From Bacteroides sp. (lineage in GTDB: Bacteria; Bacteroidota; Bacteroidia; Bacteroidales; Muribaculaceae): DNA of 64,000 bases. Below are positions 55,690 to 63,922 of the stretch, piece by piece. Made by a program: the position numbers and the translations under genes. The stretch is from contig JAAVCL010000016.1 in NCBI GenBank assembly GCA_014802335.1, positions 62,001 to 126,000 on the forward strand, given 5' to 3'. Under the pieces are notes generated by a model. That model was not told the DNA's origin. It searched no databases and was given only the letters and a program-made list of their open reading frames with translations. Positions within the stretch are counted from its first letter, which is position 1; every line of letters begins with the position of its first letter.

Positions 55690-55763
55690 AAGCTAAAAAT
55701 CTTAATTTATTTCTATTATACGATCATAGAATATGCTTCCAAATATAAGATATGCTTTCAAGT

Positions 55764-55836
55764 ATAAATTGCACATGGATAAGGAAATTTTCATGGAAGA
55801 GTCAATTTCTATGAAAATGGATATAGTGCATTTTAT
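55764..55836. other. Nested hairpin downstream of the DUF389 gene
   Basis: Outer arms ATAAATTGCAC (55764-55774) and GTGCATTTTAT (55826-55836) with one mismatch; inner arms ATTTTCAT (55787-55794) and ATGAAAAT (55811-55818). Could be a terminator or an mRNA structure; no T run follows. Confidence 0.5.
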
Positions 55837-55978
55837 CGCACCATAAGCAAGACAGAATGTAGATTGGTTAACTGAAAACCGGAACAAGATTTTAATAATA
55901 ACTCACAATATGATGCGTTATTAATTAAATAACTTGTAAAAAGTTAATGTTGTTAGACTTGATTGCTCCTTTTTAGGT

Positions 55979-57319
55979 ATGAAAAAACTTTTCTTACTTG
56001 GAATATTAACTATTCTGCCTCAATATGTATTCAGTATAAATATTAATTTCGTTGGCAACACGAAAAAAATAATAGAAATTACTCCCGACAAATCAACAGG
56101 TTTAGAGAAAATATATGTAGTAAACGATTGCTCACTGATCTCGGAATTAGTAATAAGAGACTGTTCAGCCCAAGCAAATGTTATGACTTATTCTAATCTG
56201 GGAGGAGGATTTGCACAGCCTGTCAGTTCTTCTTATGTGAATGAAGAACTGATAATTCCGACCCCGGTTGGAAATTCAGGTTATATAATAGAGGAAAATG
56301 GAAGAAACACTTGCTTCTGGATCATCGACTATAAAACCTATCAACTTAAGCTAAATTCAATAACGGCTGACGACTATCAGGATTGTGATGCTACTCAGAT
56401 TAATATAGGAGCCAGTGGGGGAGAACCTATTTATTATTTTTCTATTGACGGTCGTCAAGTAGAATTGTCTCGAGAAATATCTTTAAAATATTATAATCTT
56501 TCCTGGAACGAGGAAGCAAAGCTATTTGAGCAAGTAGATTCATTTAAGGAATTGAGTCACATATCCAACCCGGTAAGGCTTTCACCACCTCTTTATTGTA
56601 ATACAATAATAACTGCTTCAGGAGACAGGTTCCAGAAAGAATGGGGGGAAGAAAACAAGATAGAATCCAATTTAATTTACGCCAATGGAATCAATGTTGC
56701 TTCTTATGCAGAGCAAACAAATATAAATGACGGGGAAGATGAAGAATCCTCTAATTTAATAAAAACAGAGACCGGGGGACTGGGCGGTTCTGCGCCGGCA
56801 GATTTTAGCTTTGTGGCTTACACAACGGACGCAGTGGTTCATAACGAATGGCAAATCGCATCGGATGAAAATTTTGAATATATAGACTACCGTTTTAATC
56901 AACAGACTCTTGACTACACATTTAGTAAAGAAGGAACATATTATGTTCGTTTCGTTGGTAGTAATTCAGACGGCAGCTGCGAAGCGATAGGAGAGACCTA
57001 CCAAATTTCAATAGGAGCTTCCGATCTAAGAATACCAAACGCATTCACTCCCAATGATGACGGAGTAAATGATATTTGGAAAGTTGGCTATCGGTCTCTT
57101 CTTAATTTTCGTTGTTCCATTTTTGACCGTTATGGAAATCAAATCTACACTTTCAACGACCCGAGCCAAGGGTGGGATGGTAAATACAAAGGTAAATTGG
57201 TTAAGCCCGGAGTATACTACTACGTAATAGAAGCTACGGGAGCAGACGGAAAAAAATATAAAAAAGGAGGTGACATCAATCTTCTTCGTTCTAACCGAAC
57301 ATCTTCCCAAGAAAATTAA
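55979..57319 (+). CDS. T9SS type-B sorting domain (gliding-associated C-terminal domain) protein
   Basis: 446 residues. Signal peptide (about 1-19, ending VFSIN), then a large region without recognised domain, and a C-terminal type-B sorting domain (about 345-440): IPNAFTPNDDGVNDIWK, FDRYGNQIY, GWDGKYKGK and PGVYYYVIEA. This domain directs export through the type IX secretion system to the cell surface. No core T9SS genes (porK-N, sprA) occur in the window. An acidic, Gly-rich linker lies near 255-275. Confidence 0.9.
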   Translation: MKKLFLLGILTILPQYVFSININFVGNTKKIIEITPDKSTGLEKIYVVNDCSLISELVIRDCSAQANVMTYSNLGGGFAQPVSSSYVNEELIIPTPVGNSGYIIEENGRNTCFWIIDYKTYQLKLNSITADDYQDCDATQINIGASGGEPIYYFSIDGRQVELSREISLKYYNLSWNEEAKLFEQVDSFKELSHISNPVRLSPPLYCNTIITASGDRFQKEWGEENKIESNLIYANGINVASYAEQTNINDGEDEESSNLIKTETGGLGGSAPADFSFVAYTTDAVVHNEWQIASDENFEYIDYRFNQQTLDYTFSKEGTYYVRFVGSNSDGSCEAIGETYQISIGASDLRIPNAFTPNDDGVNDIWKVGYRSLLNFRCSIFDRYGNQIYTFNDPSQGWDGKYKGKLVKPGVYYYVIEATGADGKKYKKGGDINLLRSNRTSSQEN

Positions 57320-57415
57320 TTTACTTTAATTTATTAATCATAAATGAATTAAGCAAAATTGGGATTTAGTTATTCCTTATAACATTGAAAAAAATAAAAT
57401 TTTTTTAGTGAAAAA

Positions 57416-57447
57416 TTTGGTGGATTAAAAAAAAAGCACTAATTTTG
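57416..57447 (+). promoter_or_regulatory. Sigma-ABfr-type promoter of tRNA-Gln
   Basis: TTTG (57416-57419), 20-bp spacer, TAATTTTG (57440-57447). Full consensus, 35 bp before the tRNA. Confidence 0.85.
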
Positions 57448-57482
57448 CAGTGTCAAAAGGAAACAACCTGACAAATAAAAAT

Positions 57483-57553
57483 TGCCTTGTGGTGTAATGG
57501 TAGCACACCGGATTCTGGTTCCGTTTGTGAGAGTTCGAGTCTTTCCAAGGCAA
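57483..57553 (+). tRNA. tRNA-Gln (anticodon CTG)
   Basis: 71 nt without encoded CCA. Acceptor stem TGCCTTG/CAAGGCA is perfect with discriminator A; D-arm GGTGTAATGGTAGCAC; anticodon loop TTCTGGT gives CUG, reading CAG; T-arm GAGAG-TTCGAGT-CTTTC. One mismatch closes the outer end of the anticodon stem. A single-gene transcription unit with promoter and terminator. Confidence 0.92.
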
Positions 57554-57557
57554 CTTC

Positions 57558-57588
57558 AAGAGAGATAGTTTACTATCTCTCTTTTTTG
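57558..57588 (+). terminator. Terminator after tRNA-Gln
   Basis: AAGAGAGATAG (57558-57568), loop TTTA, CTATCTCTCTT (57573-57583), then T run. Confidence 0.92.
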
Positions 57589-57640
57589 TTTTATCAGATT
57601 GGGCTAATCGAAATTGAGGTTGCAAAAACTTAAGGATCAA

Positions 57641-57835
57641 TGTAAATACCAGACGTGGCACGCCACGTCCCTACACTTGTCCGATAAAGTGACGGTATTT
57701 ACACAGGAATGGCGCGCCCAGCATTCGTCCGGTAATGGGACAGACTAATGTAGGGAAATGGCGTGCCATGTCTGATTGTTGAGGCGATGATGCAACGGGT
57801 AATGCAATGATATTTACACAGACGTGGCACGCCAC
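57641..57835. repeat. REP-like palindromic repeats after tRNA-Gln
   Basis: Three related units around the palindromic word GTGGCACGCCAC or GGCGTGCCAT. Unit 1 (57641-57703) is framed by TGTAAATACC and GGTATTTACA and contains GACGTGGCACGCCACGTCCC. Unit 2 (about 57704-57775) is diverged. Unit 3 begins at about 57811 and is split by the IS element at 57836, continuing at 59293. More GC-rich than its surroundings. Confidence 0.8.
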
Positions 57836-59292
57836 AATGCGGTTCAAATAAGCTCCCTGTCAGACGGCTATTGTGAAATTTGTATGCCGGTAGAATTTTC
57901 CGCTGGTCTTCCTAGAACGTCTTATTCGTGGGTATGATCGGTCTTCTCTTATCTGTATTGTATAGTGGCTGACTTCGCGCGCAATGCCCGCTAATCGTCT
58001 TTCAAGCTCATGGCTCCCGGGACGTAGTGCTAGCATAGGGCAGAGATTGTGAATTAAGCCTATAATCACATTCATGTCGGGTTTGACCTTTACACTATCG
58101 TCTGCTGTTCCGTCCATGGCTAACAAGGATGCCAGATTGAACAGTATTATTGCTGCGTGGAAATCCTGTAAGACACCATCGGTACGAAAGGAACTGAATA
58201 GCTCGAGTGCCTCGTCATTTTTGTATATTCCGTAAGCGGTCTCTGCAGGCCAGCGCAGACGGTACAGTGCGATGACATCCTTATAATTCACACCATTGTC
58301 GGAAGTCAGGTTGGTCACCAGTACATCTGCTATTCCATCGGGATGGTCGAAGCGTACAAGCCTAACCGTAAGTTGCTTCTCCTGATTCTGACGCCATTCG
58401 GCATTGCGGTATACAGATGTAGACCTCGATGGTTTTATGGTAATGACCTGCTGCCTTTTGCCGGAACTGAGGAATTCCTTTCGCCATGGCATGTCACGTG
58501 CTTTCATGACGAACTTAAATCCATTTTTATCAAGCAGATAGATGATATTGTAGGAGAAATAGCCTCGGTCTAGCAGGAATATGGTCTTAGAACCGGTGAG
58601 AGAGGCCGCACTCTGGTAATTCGCTTCAAAGGTGTAGCGTTCATCCTCGTCTTTGCCTACAAGTTCGGCACATACGGTTAGATTGTTGAGCGTATCCTGA
58701 AATATACAGGCTTTGCCACTGGGATATAGTTCATCACCCTCAGAGGTGTGGTAATATCCGAACTTCTCACCGAGTTCCTTGACATCAGGAAGCGCGATTC
58801 TACTGCCGTCACATGCCAGCAGAACATAACCATGCCATTTTTTTACGGATTTTCCATCATAAAAATCATGGACCAGAGTCTGGTTCATCATCCGAAAAAA
58901 TCCACTCTTCAGCACCCTCCGCTTCATGGAGAAGCCGCTTTTTGAAGGGACAGGAAGTCCCAAAGTTGAGAAGAACGAGTCCAGAGCAACGGGAAGCGTG
59001 TGTACGATCCGACTCACAATGAGCCAAAACATCACGCGTAATGTATAGCGGGTATTTCTGCGGAACACTTCGATGTGGTCGGTTTCATTTTTGCAATTCC
59101 AGCCATTGAAATACTGGGAATCCCTGTCAAATTCATTTTCAACTGAAACCAATTTGGCCTCAAGGGTGTTAATCATATGATGGAATAGTTGATGTGCCAT
59201 ATCGTTAAATTTTATTATTGGAGATATCTATAAAATTTAAAACGATTTGGCACATCGTTTTTCTTCCCCGTTAACTTTATTTGAACCGCATT
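57836..59292 (-). mobile_element. IS4-type insertion sequence, 1457 bp, apparently intact
   Basis: 16-bp perfect terminal inverted repeats AATGCGGTTCAAATAA (57836-57851) and the complement (59277-59292). Flanked by 12-bp direct repeats GTGGCACGCCAC at 57824-57835 and 59293-59304, a target duplication in the range known for IS4-family elements. One transposase gene fills it. Visibly more GC-rich than the host genes, which suits recent arrival. Confidence 0.92.
57860..59200 (-). CDS. IS4-family DDE transposase
   Basis: 446 residues, undamaged. Catalytic residues can be placed: first Asp in LLACDGSRIALPD (about 128), second in FLLDRGYFSYN (about 205), and Glu within YRLRWPAETAYGIYK (about 320), the Y-R-E-K signature of IS4 elements. 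It lies between the terminal repeats with 24 bp on the left and 92 bp on the right. An intact frame and matching ends suggest the element could still move. Confidence 0.92.
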   Translation of the reverse strand: MAHQLFHHMINTLEAKLVSVENEFDRDSQYFNGWNCKNETDHIEVFRRNTRYTLRVMFWLIVSRIVHTLPVALDSFFSTLGLPVPSKSGFSMKRRVLKSGFFRMMNQTLVHDFYDGKSVKKWHGYVLLACDGSRIALPDVKELGEKFGYYHTSEGDELYPSGKACIFQDTLNNLTVCAELVGKDEDERYTFEANYQSAASLTGSKTIFLLDRGYFSYNIIYLLDKNGFKFVMKARDMPWRKEFLSSGKRQQVITIKPSRSTSVYRNAEWRQNQEKQLTVRLVRFDHPDGIADVLVTNLTSDNGVNYKDVIALYRLRWPAETAYGIYKNDEALELFSSFRTDGVLQDFHAAIILFNLASLLAMDGTADDSVKVKPDMNVIIGLIHNLCPMLALRPGSHELERRLAGIAREVSHYTIQIREDRSYPRIRRSRKTSGKFYRHTNFTIAV

Positions 59293-59340
59293 GTGGCACG
59301 CCACGTCCCTACACTCGTCCGGTAAAGGGACGGTGTTTAA
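59293..59340. repeat. Right half of the REP-like unit split by the IS element
   Basis: GTGGCACGCCACGTCCCTAC followed by ACTCGTCCGGTAAAGGGACGG and GTGTTTAACGG continues the unit that begins at 57811; its closest relative is unit 1 at 57641-57703. Confidence 0.75.
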
Positions 59341-59399
59341 CGGGTCAATGGAAATATCCGGTTGAGATGTTAATGTGGGTCATATTGAATGTTAAAAGA

Positions 59400-59540
59400 T
59401 TAGGCAGTGAGTTTAGCAAGTCTGAAAAGGAAGAAAGGAATGTCTCTGACTCCACGGAACTGATTACGGAAAGCCTTCACTTTGGCATTGAATGATTCTG
59501 CAAAAGCATTCGTGTCCCGGTTTACGAAGAAATTGACCAA
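59400..59540 (-). pseudogene. Remnant of an ISL3-type transposase (C-terminal 45 or so residues)
   Basis: The minus strand reads NRDTNAFAESFNAKVKAF and then RNQFRGVRDIPFFLFRLAKL to a TAA at 59400-59402, and hits an in-frame TAG just upstream near 59541. AESFNAKxKAFRxQFRGVRDxxFFLFRL is the well-known C-terminal signature of ISL3/IS204-type transposases. The rest of the gene and its ends are missing. It lies about 60 bp from the split REP-like unit. Confidence 0.82.
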
Positions 59541-59596
59541 CTATTAACAAGAAAAGTCAAATAGATTCATGTGATGAGTTTAACGATTTTAAAGTG

Positions 59597-59758
59597 AAAT
59601 AGCTTTTAGAAAATAACTGTGACTTATGAACGACAATTCTTTGAATGGATTTGAATTGGAAAGAAGGAGTTCAGAGGGCTAAACGACTTATGAACAATTT
59701 CAAAGACATCAAAAGACATCAATTAAGACCCAAAAGAAGCAGACGCATAAAAAATTAA
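59597..59758 (+). repeat. Diverged hairpin/leader repeat at 59.7 kb
   Basis: Homologous by eye to 63683-63835: both start AATAGCTYTTAGAAA and share TGGATTTGAA, GAAGAAGG/GAAGGAG, CGACTTATGAA/CGACTGATGAA and AATTTCAAAGACAT. Outer stem TTTGAATTG (59650-59658) and CAATTTCAAA (59695-59704); short apical stem TTCAG/CTAAA. Encodes a 22-aa ORF (59690-59758) starting MNNFKDIKRHQLRPKRSRR. No same-strand gene follows. Confidence 0.6.
59690..59758 (+). CDS. Possible 22-aa ORF in the 59.7-kb repeat
   Basis: MNNFKDIKRHQ start, very basic C-terminus. Preceded by CGACTT, so RLMNNFKDIK aligns with RLMKESKGAK of the 195-bp family. Translation unproven. Confidence 0.2.
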   Translation: MNNFKDIKRHQLRPKRSRRIKN

Positions 59759-60360
59759 TTCTGGATAAACTAATTTTAAAGAGCCACTTAAAAAGTAGAA
59801 AAAATTTTTATTTAAGATTTAAGAGCGAAAGCACAAGAAGATGAGTTAACCAAAGAGTGACAATTCTTAATATTAACGAACTTGGATAGATTAGTTACTA
59901 ATTACCATAAAGAAAAAGTCTCAGATATTTCCGAAGATAAAAAATATTCAAGATCGTTTATTGTCTATCCATTGGAATATACTGGAATCTGATTTTATCT
60001 GAAATCTGATTTTATCTGGAATAACTCAGAAATATAAATAACCTGAAATAATAATCCGGGAATATAAATATCCCAAGAAATATTAATAACTCATTAAGCA
60101 AATAAATAATTCGTTTAAACAAGTCACCAAATTATAATTTCAGCTTCAAGGGGGAGCAGGGGTTATTTTATGCTTTTATTTTCATATCCTATTTAACATA
60201 ATATGGATTATGTATACTTGAAGTCCTCTACAAAGTTATTAAAATTTCCTCGATTTTGAGTCTTATCCATCAACTGTTTATTATTTTGGATATTTCCGGA
60301 TATATTTCATTTTTAATGAAACTATAAGTTAACGTTAAATATCTTCTTATAAATTTGACA
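59759..60360. other. AT-rich intergenic region with a 17-bp tandem duplication
   Basis: No ORF. AATCTGATTTTATCTGA (59986-60002) is followed directly by AATCTGATTTTATCTGG (60003-60019). A small hairpin GGGAATA-taa-aTATCCC lies near 60058. Probably decayed accessory DNA. Confidence 0.55.
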
Positions 60361-60885
60361 TTAAATATCTTCTAATTTAAGTCCGGAAAATTTTTGAATT
60401 CCGATAACGCACGCAGCTGCTGCTTCTGCATCTGCTAAGGCATGGTGATGATTTTCTAAATCATATCCACAGTATTTAGCTACGGTTGGCAATTTATGAT
60501 TGAATAATCGGTTTCCGAAAACTTTACGCGATGCAACGCATGTGCAATAAAATTTATAATCCGGATATGTCATTTCATATCTTTTAAACGCGGCTTTTAG
60601 ACAACTTTCATCAAATCTGCTGAAATGAGCAACTAAAGGTAAATCTTCAATATATTGGGCGATTTCGGCCCAAACTTCAGGAAAATAATCAGCTGAGTCT
60701 GTATCTTCTTTTGTTAATCCATGAACAGCAATATTCCCTGGACTGTAATAATTAGGAACCGGATGAACGAGACGATATATTTTTTTACAAACCTCTCCCC
60801 CCCGCACAATTACAACTCCTACGCTGCAAATGCTTGAACTGTATCTATTGGCTGTTTCAAAATCAATAGCTGCAAAATCTAACAT
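60361..60885 (-). CDS. DnaQ-like 3'-5' exonuclease
   Basis: 174 residues. DEDDh motifs: AIDFETAN (residues 7-13, first Asp and Glu), VAHFSRFDESCL (second Asp, about 90) and HHALADAEAAA (His and last Asp, about 147-152). The short form without polymerase-binding extension resembles the stand-alone exonucleases often labelled DNA polymerase III epsilon-like. Likely acts in DNA repair or RNA/nucleotide turnover; target unknown. Confidence 0.9.
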   Translation of the reverse strand: MLDFAAIDFETANRYSSSICSVGVVIVRGGEVCKKIYRLVHPVPNYYSPGNIAVHGLTKEDTDSADYFPEVWAEIAQYIEDLPLVAHFSRFDESCLKAAFKRYEMTYPDYKFYCTCVASRKVFGNRLFNHKLPTVAKYCGYDLENHHHALADAEAAAACVIGIQKFSGLKLEDI

Positions 60886-61365
60886 ATTAGTTATCAGTAA
60901 AATATTTAATTAAATTATAGAAGTATCTATTAAAATCAAGAAACTGATAAACAATAATTTCAGTAAGTTTTTATCAGTTGCTATTCTATAAACGAATTTC
61001 CTAATGGCTATATTTTGAATAAAAATATAACAGTAAAAATAGCTTTTATATAAACTTCTGAATTTTGATACCAAACGAAGAAAGAAATGAATCACAAAAA
61101 TTTTGTTTCTAAATTTTGGGGCACGTTACATTTTCTGTATGTTTGAGTCTTAGTGAATTCTTTACATCGATCCCAACCCACAAGAAATATTAATGCCGCC
61201 CCGGCGTTAACATTTCTTGTGGGTTGGGATCTAAATAACCATAGAATATATTTTGGCCTATAGAGTTTAAATCCATTGTGTCAACTGATAGCAACTGATA
61301 GCACCGGAATTTTATTAATGATAAGTTTTAAATTTGTTTTTTTTTTGCTAAATTCGCATATAGAA
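60886..61365. other. Divergent region with a 30-bp-stem hairpin at 61169-61231
   Basis: 61169-61198 (GATCCCAACCCACAAGAAAT...) pairs with 61202-61231 over 30 positions with one mismatch and one G-T pair, loop CCC. It lies between divergent genes, so an ordinary gene terminator is not expected there. The rest is AT-rich without ORFs. Confidence 0.7.
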
Positions 61366-61545
61366 ATGAAGCTTAAAGTAAAAATTGGAATTACCCTCCT
61401 TGCGATGGTTTGGATAGGTTTGATATATCTGATGATATCAGCCGGCGGCATTACTTTAAAAAATATTCTTATAATAGTAATGTCTGGAATCATAATTTTT
61501 GTTCCTCTTTGGAAGAAATACGTTCGAGGCACAAAAAACAGATAA
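61366..61545 (+). CDS. Small two-helix membrane protein
   Basis: 59 residues from MKLKVKIGITLLAM. Two hydrophobic helices (about 5-24 and 30-50) joined by a short Gly loop, ending in the basic VRGTKNR. No named family recognised. An in-frame upstream extension from ATG 61276 is open but looks like chance reading of AT-rich DNA. It is 33 bp before dxs and probably on the same mRNA. Confidence 0.65.
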   Translation: MKLKVKIGITLLAMVWIGLIYLMISAGGITLKNILIIVMSGIIIFVPLWKKYVRGTKNR

Positions 61546-61578
61546 CACTTTCTGTAATAAAGGAGAAAACAGAAAACC

Positions 61579-63498
61579 ATGGAAGAATATCCTTTACTTT
61601 CAACCATACATAATCCCAAAGATCTGAAGAAACTGGATTTGGAACAACTTCCTCAACTATGTGAAGAAATCAGATCTTTCCTTATATCCAATCTATCGGT
61701 CAATCCGGGACATTTTGGATCAAGCATGGGAGCAGTTGATATAATAGTAGCTCTTCATTATGTCTACGATACGCCTGATGATAGAATTGTATTTGATGTA
61801 GGCCATCAGGCATACGCACATAAGTTATTAACAGGGAGATTATCCCAATTCTCACAATTGAGAAAGAAAAATGGATTAAGCGGTTTCCCCTTTCCTAAAG
61901 AAAGTGAGTTTGATACATTTGTTTGCGGTCATGCCGGAAATTCTATTTCGGCCGCCTTGGGAATGGCAACAGCAGATCTCAACACTCCCGGATGTGAAAA
62001 TCGCAAAACTATCGCACTGATTGGAGATGCATCGATAAGTAACGGTATTGCATTTGAAGGTTTAAATAATGCGTCACAATATCCCAATAATCTTCTTATC
62101 ATTTTGAACGATAATGAGATGTCTATAGATGACAATGTAGGTGCATTGCATCGTTATCTTTCTAACATTTCAACTTCTGCAAGATATAATAAACTCCGCT
62201 ACAAGCTTTACAAAATGTTTCGGAAACATGGCCTGATTGCTGACAAAGGCAAAGGCCTCATGTTACGTTTCAGTAATGCTTTGAAATCGCTTGTTGCACA
62301 ACAGCAAAATATATTTGAAGGACTGAATATCAGATATTTCGGACCGTTTGATGGCAATGACGTGACCCGTATAGTGAAAGTTCTTCAAGATATAAAGGAA
62401 ATGAAAGGGCCGCGTATTCTGCATCTTCACACTCAGAAAGGCAAGGGATATATTCCGGCAGAAGAGAATCCGGCTCCATGGCATGCACCCGGAAAATTCG
62501 ATCCTATAACCGGACACAGGCAATCAGAAGATAAAAAGAAAAACAGCACTCCCCTATGGCAAGAAGTTTTCGGGACTACTCTTGTTGAATTGGCAGATAA
62601 AGATGATCGCGTTGTTGGAATTACAGCAGCTATGCAATCAGGAACATCTATTAATAAGATGGAGAAATATCCTGAAAGGTTATTTGATGTTGGAATTTCT
62701 GAAGGCCACGCTGTGACTTTTGCAGGAGGATTAGCCGCTGCAGGGAAAAGGCCATTTGTTGCAATATATTCTTCGTTTCTGCAAAGAGCGTATGACAATA
62801 TTATTCATGACACTGCAATACAAGGACTTCCTGTCACATACTGCATAGACAGAGCCGGACTTGTGGGTGAAGATGGTGTTACTCACCACGGTCTCTTCGA
62901 TATAGCCTATCTTAGAGTAGTTCCGGGAATGAAGATTGCGGCTCCAATGGATGCCCGGACACTTCGCAATCTTATGCACTCTTCTTTGGAATGGGACGGC
63001 CCGCTTGCAATAAGGTACCCAAGAGGTAAGAGTGATGGTAATCCCGCTGATCAGGTCGTGCAACCTATTGCGGTAGGAGAAGGAAGATGTATTTCAACTA
63101 CAGAGAAGGCAAAGCTTGCGATTCTCTCAATCGGGCCAATTGCAAACGAAGCAATAAAAGCCATTAAAAATTTATCAGAACAAGGCATTCCTGTTGATCT
63201 TTATGATATGATTTGGGTTAAACCCCTTGATACTAAATTGCTTTCCGAAATTTCAACTCGTTATTCGGCTATAATAACATTGGAAGACGGGATAATTACC
63301 GGAGGATTTGGAAGTGCAGTAGAAGAATGGTATCAAGACATGGGCATCAACATTAAAATAAAACGTCTTGGTATTCCTGATAAATGGATATACCAGGCTT
63401 CTGTTGATGAATTGCATAAAGAATGTAAAATAGATGCTTCTGCAATAGAGGAAGCTGTAATTGATTTTATTAACTCCACTCCGCATATTAACAAATAA
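61579..63498 (+). CDS. dxs: 1-deoxy-D-xylulose-5-phosphate synthase
   Basis: 639 residues, full length. Thiamine-diphosphate site GDASISNG...LNDNEMSID (about 150-185), N-terminal GHFGSSMGAVDIIVALH and DVGHQAYAHKLLTGR, and second-domain AHHGLFD-like motif read as THHGLFDIAYLR. The C-terminal domain has EDGIITGGFGSAVEEW. It joins pyruvate and glyceraldehyde 3-phosphate, the first step of the MEP isoprenoid pathway. Its start ATG follows the small membrane-protein gene closely. Confidence 0.97.
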   Translation: MEEYPLLSTIHNPKDLKKLDLEQLPQLCEEIRSFLISNLSVNPGHFGSSMGAVDIIVALHYVYDTPDDRIVFDVGHQAYAHKLLTGRLSQFSQLRKKNGLSGFPFPKESEFDTFVCGHAGNSISAALGMATADLNTPGCENRKTIALIGDASISNGIAFEGLNNASQYPNNLLIILNDNEMSIDDNVGALHRYLSNISTSARYNKLRYKLYKMFRKHGLIADKGKGLMLRFSNALKSLVAQQQNIFEGLNIRYFGPFDGNDVTRIVKVLQDIKEMKGPRILHLHTQKGKGYIPAEENPAPWHAPGKFDPITGHRQSEDKKKNSTPLWQEVFGTTLVELADKDDRVVGITAAMQSGTSINKMEKYPERLFDVGISEGHAVTFAGGLAAAGKRPFVAIYSSFLQRAYDNIIHDTAIQGLPVTYCIDRAGLVGEDGVTHHGLFDIAYLRVVPGMKIAAPMDARTLRNLMHSSLEWDGPLAIRYPRGKSDGNPADQVVQPIAVGEGRCISTTEKAKLAILSIGPIANEAIKAIKNLSEQGIPVDLYDMIWVKPLDTKLLSEISTRYSAIITLEDGIITGGFGSAVEEWYQDMGINIKIKRLGIPDKWIYQASVDELHKECKIDASAIEEAVIDFINSTPHINK

Positions 63499-63682
63499 GC
63501 CCTGTTACCATATCATAGCATTCAATTTTTTTTATTACCATAAAGATCGATAAAGATAAAAAACAATGGACTAACCTCTATTGTTAAGCCAATATGGATG
63601 CAGAATAATTGTAAGTTGATAAGTCGATAAGCTACCAAGTATGAAGCTTTCCGAGCAGACAATTGGTATAAGATAAAAAGCT

Positions 63683-63835
63683 GAATAGCTCTTAGAAATT
63701 AGCTATGACTTATTTTAGTGGAATTTTGATTGGATTTGAAATTGAGAAGAAGGTGGTCAGCAAGCCACACGACTGATGAATAATTTCAAAGACATTAAAA
63801 AACTGAAAAAAGCATAGCTGCAAAGAATCATTTCA
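63683..63835 (+). repeat. Diverged hairpin/leader repeat upstream of trkA
   Basis: Outer stem TTTGAAATT (63735-63743) and AATTTCAAA (63782-63790), perfect. Between them GAGAAGAAGG, apical stem GTGG/CCAC and CGACTGATGAA, as in the 59.7-kb copy. Encodes a 13-aa ORF (63776-63817), MNNFKDIKKLKKA. It points towards trkA, whose start is 105 bp beyond the ORF stop. The region 63499-63682 after dxs shows no clear terminator. Confidence 0.6.
63776..63817 (+). CDS. Possible 13-aa leader ORF before trkA
   Basis: MNNFKDIKKLKKA; the start follows CGACTG at the base of the apical hairpin, as in the other copies. Support comes only from the repeated arrangement. Confidence 0.25.
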   Translation: MNNFKDIKKLKKA

Positions 63836-63922
63836 ATATAAGCTGAATTCTAAGATTTGCTTGAAACTTATTATTTCAACTTATGATAATCAGATTATAA
63901 GAAGTCAGATTATAATTATAAT

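Noticed and set aside
55764-55836. Nested hairpin considered as another copy of the leader repeat
   Set aside because: It has a similar nested-stem shape and a GGAAGAG, but no CGACTNATGAA motif or MRL-type ORF.
57641-57835. Considered as a CRISPR-like repeat array
   Set aside because: Units differ in length and sequence, spacing is irregular, no cas genes are present; REP-like palindromes fit better.
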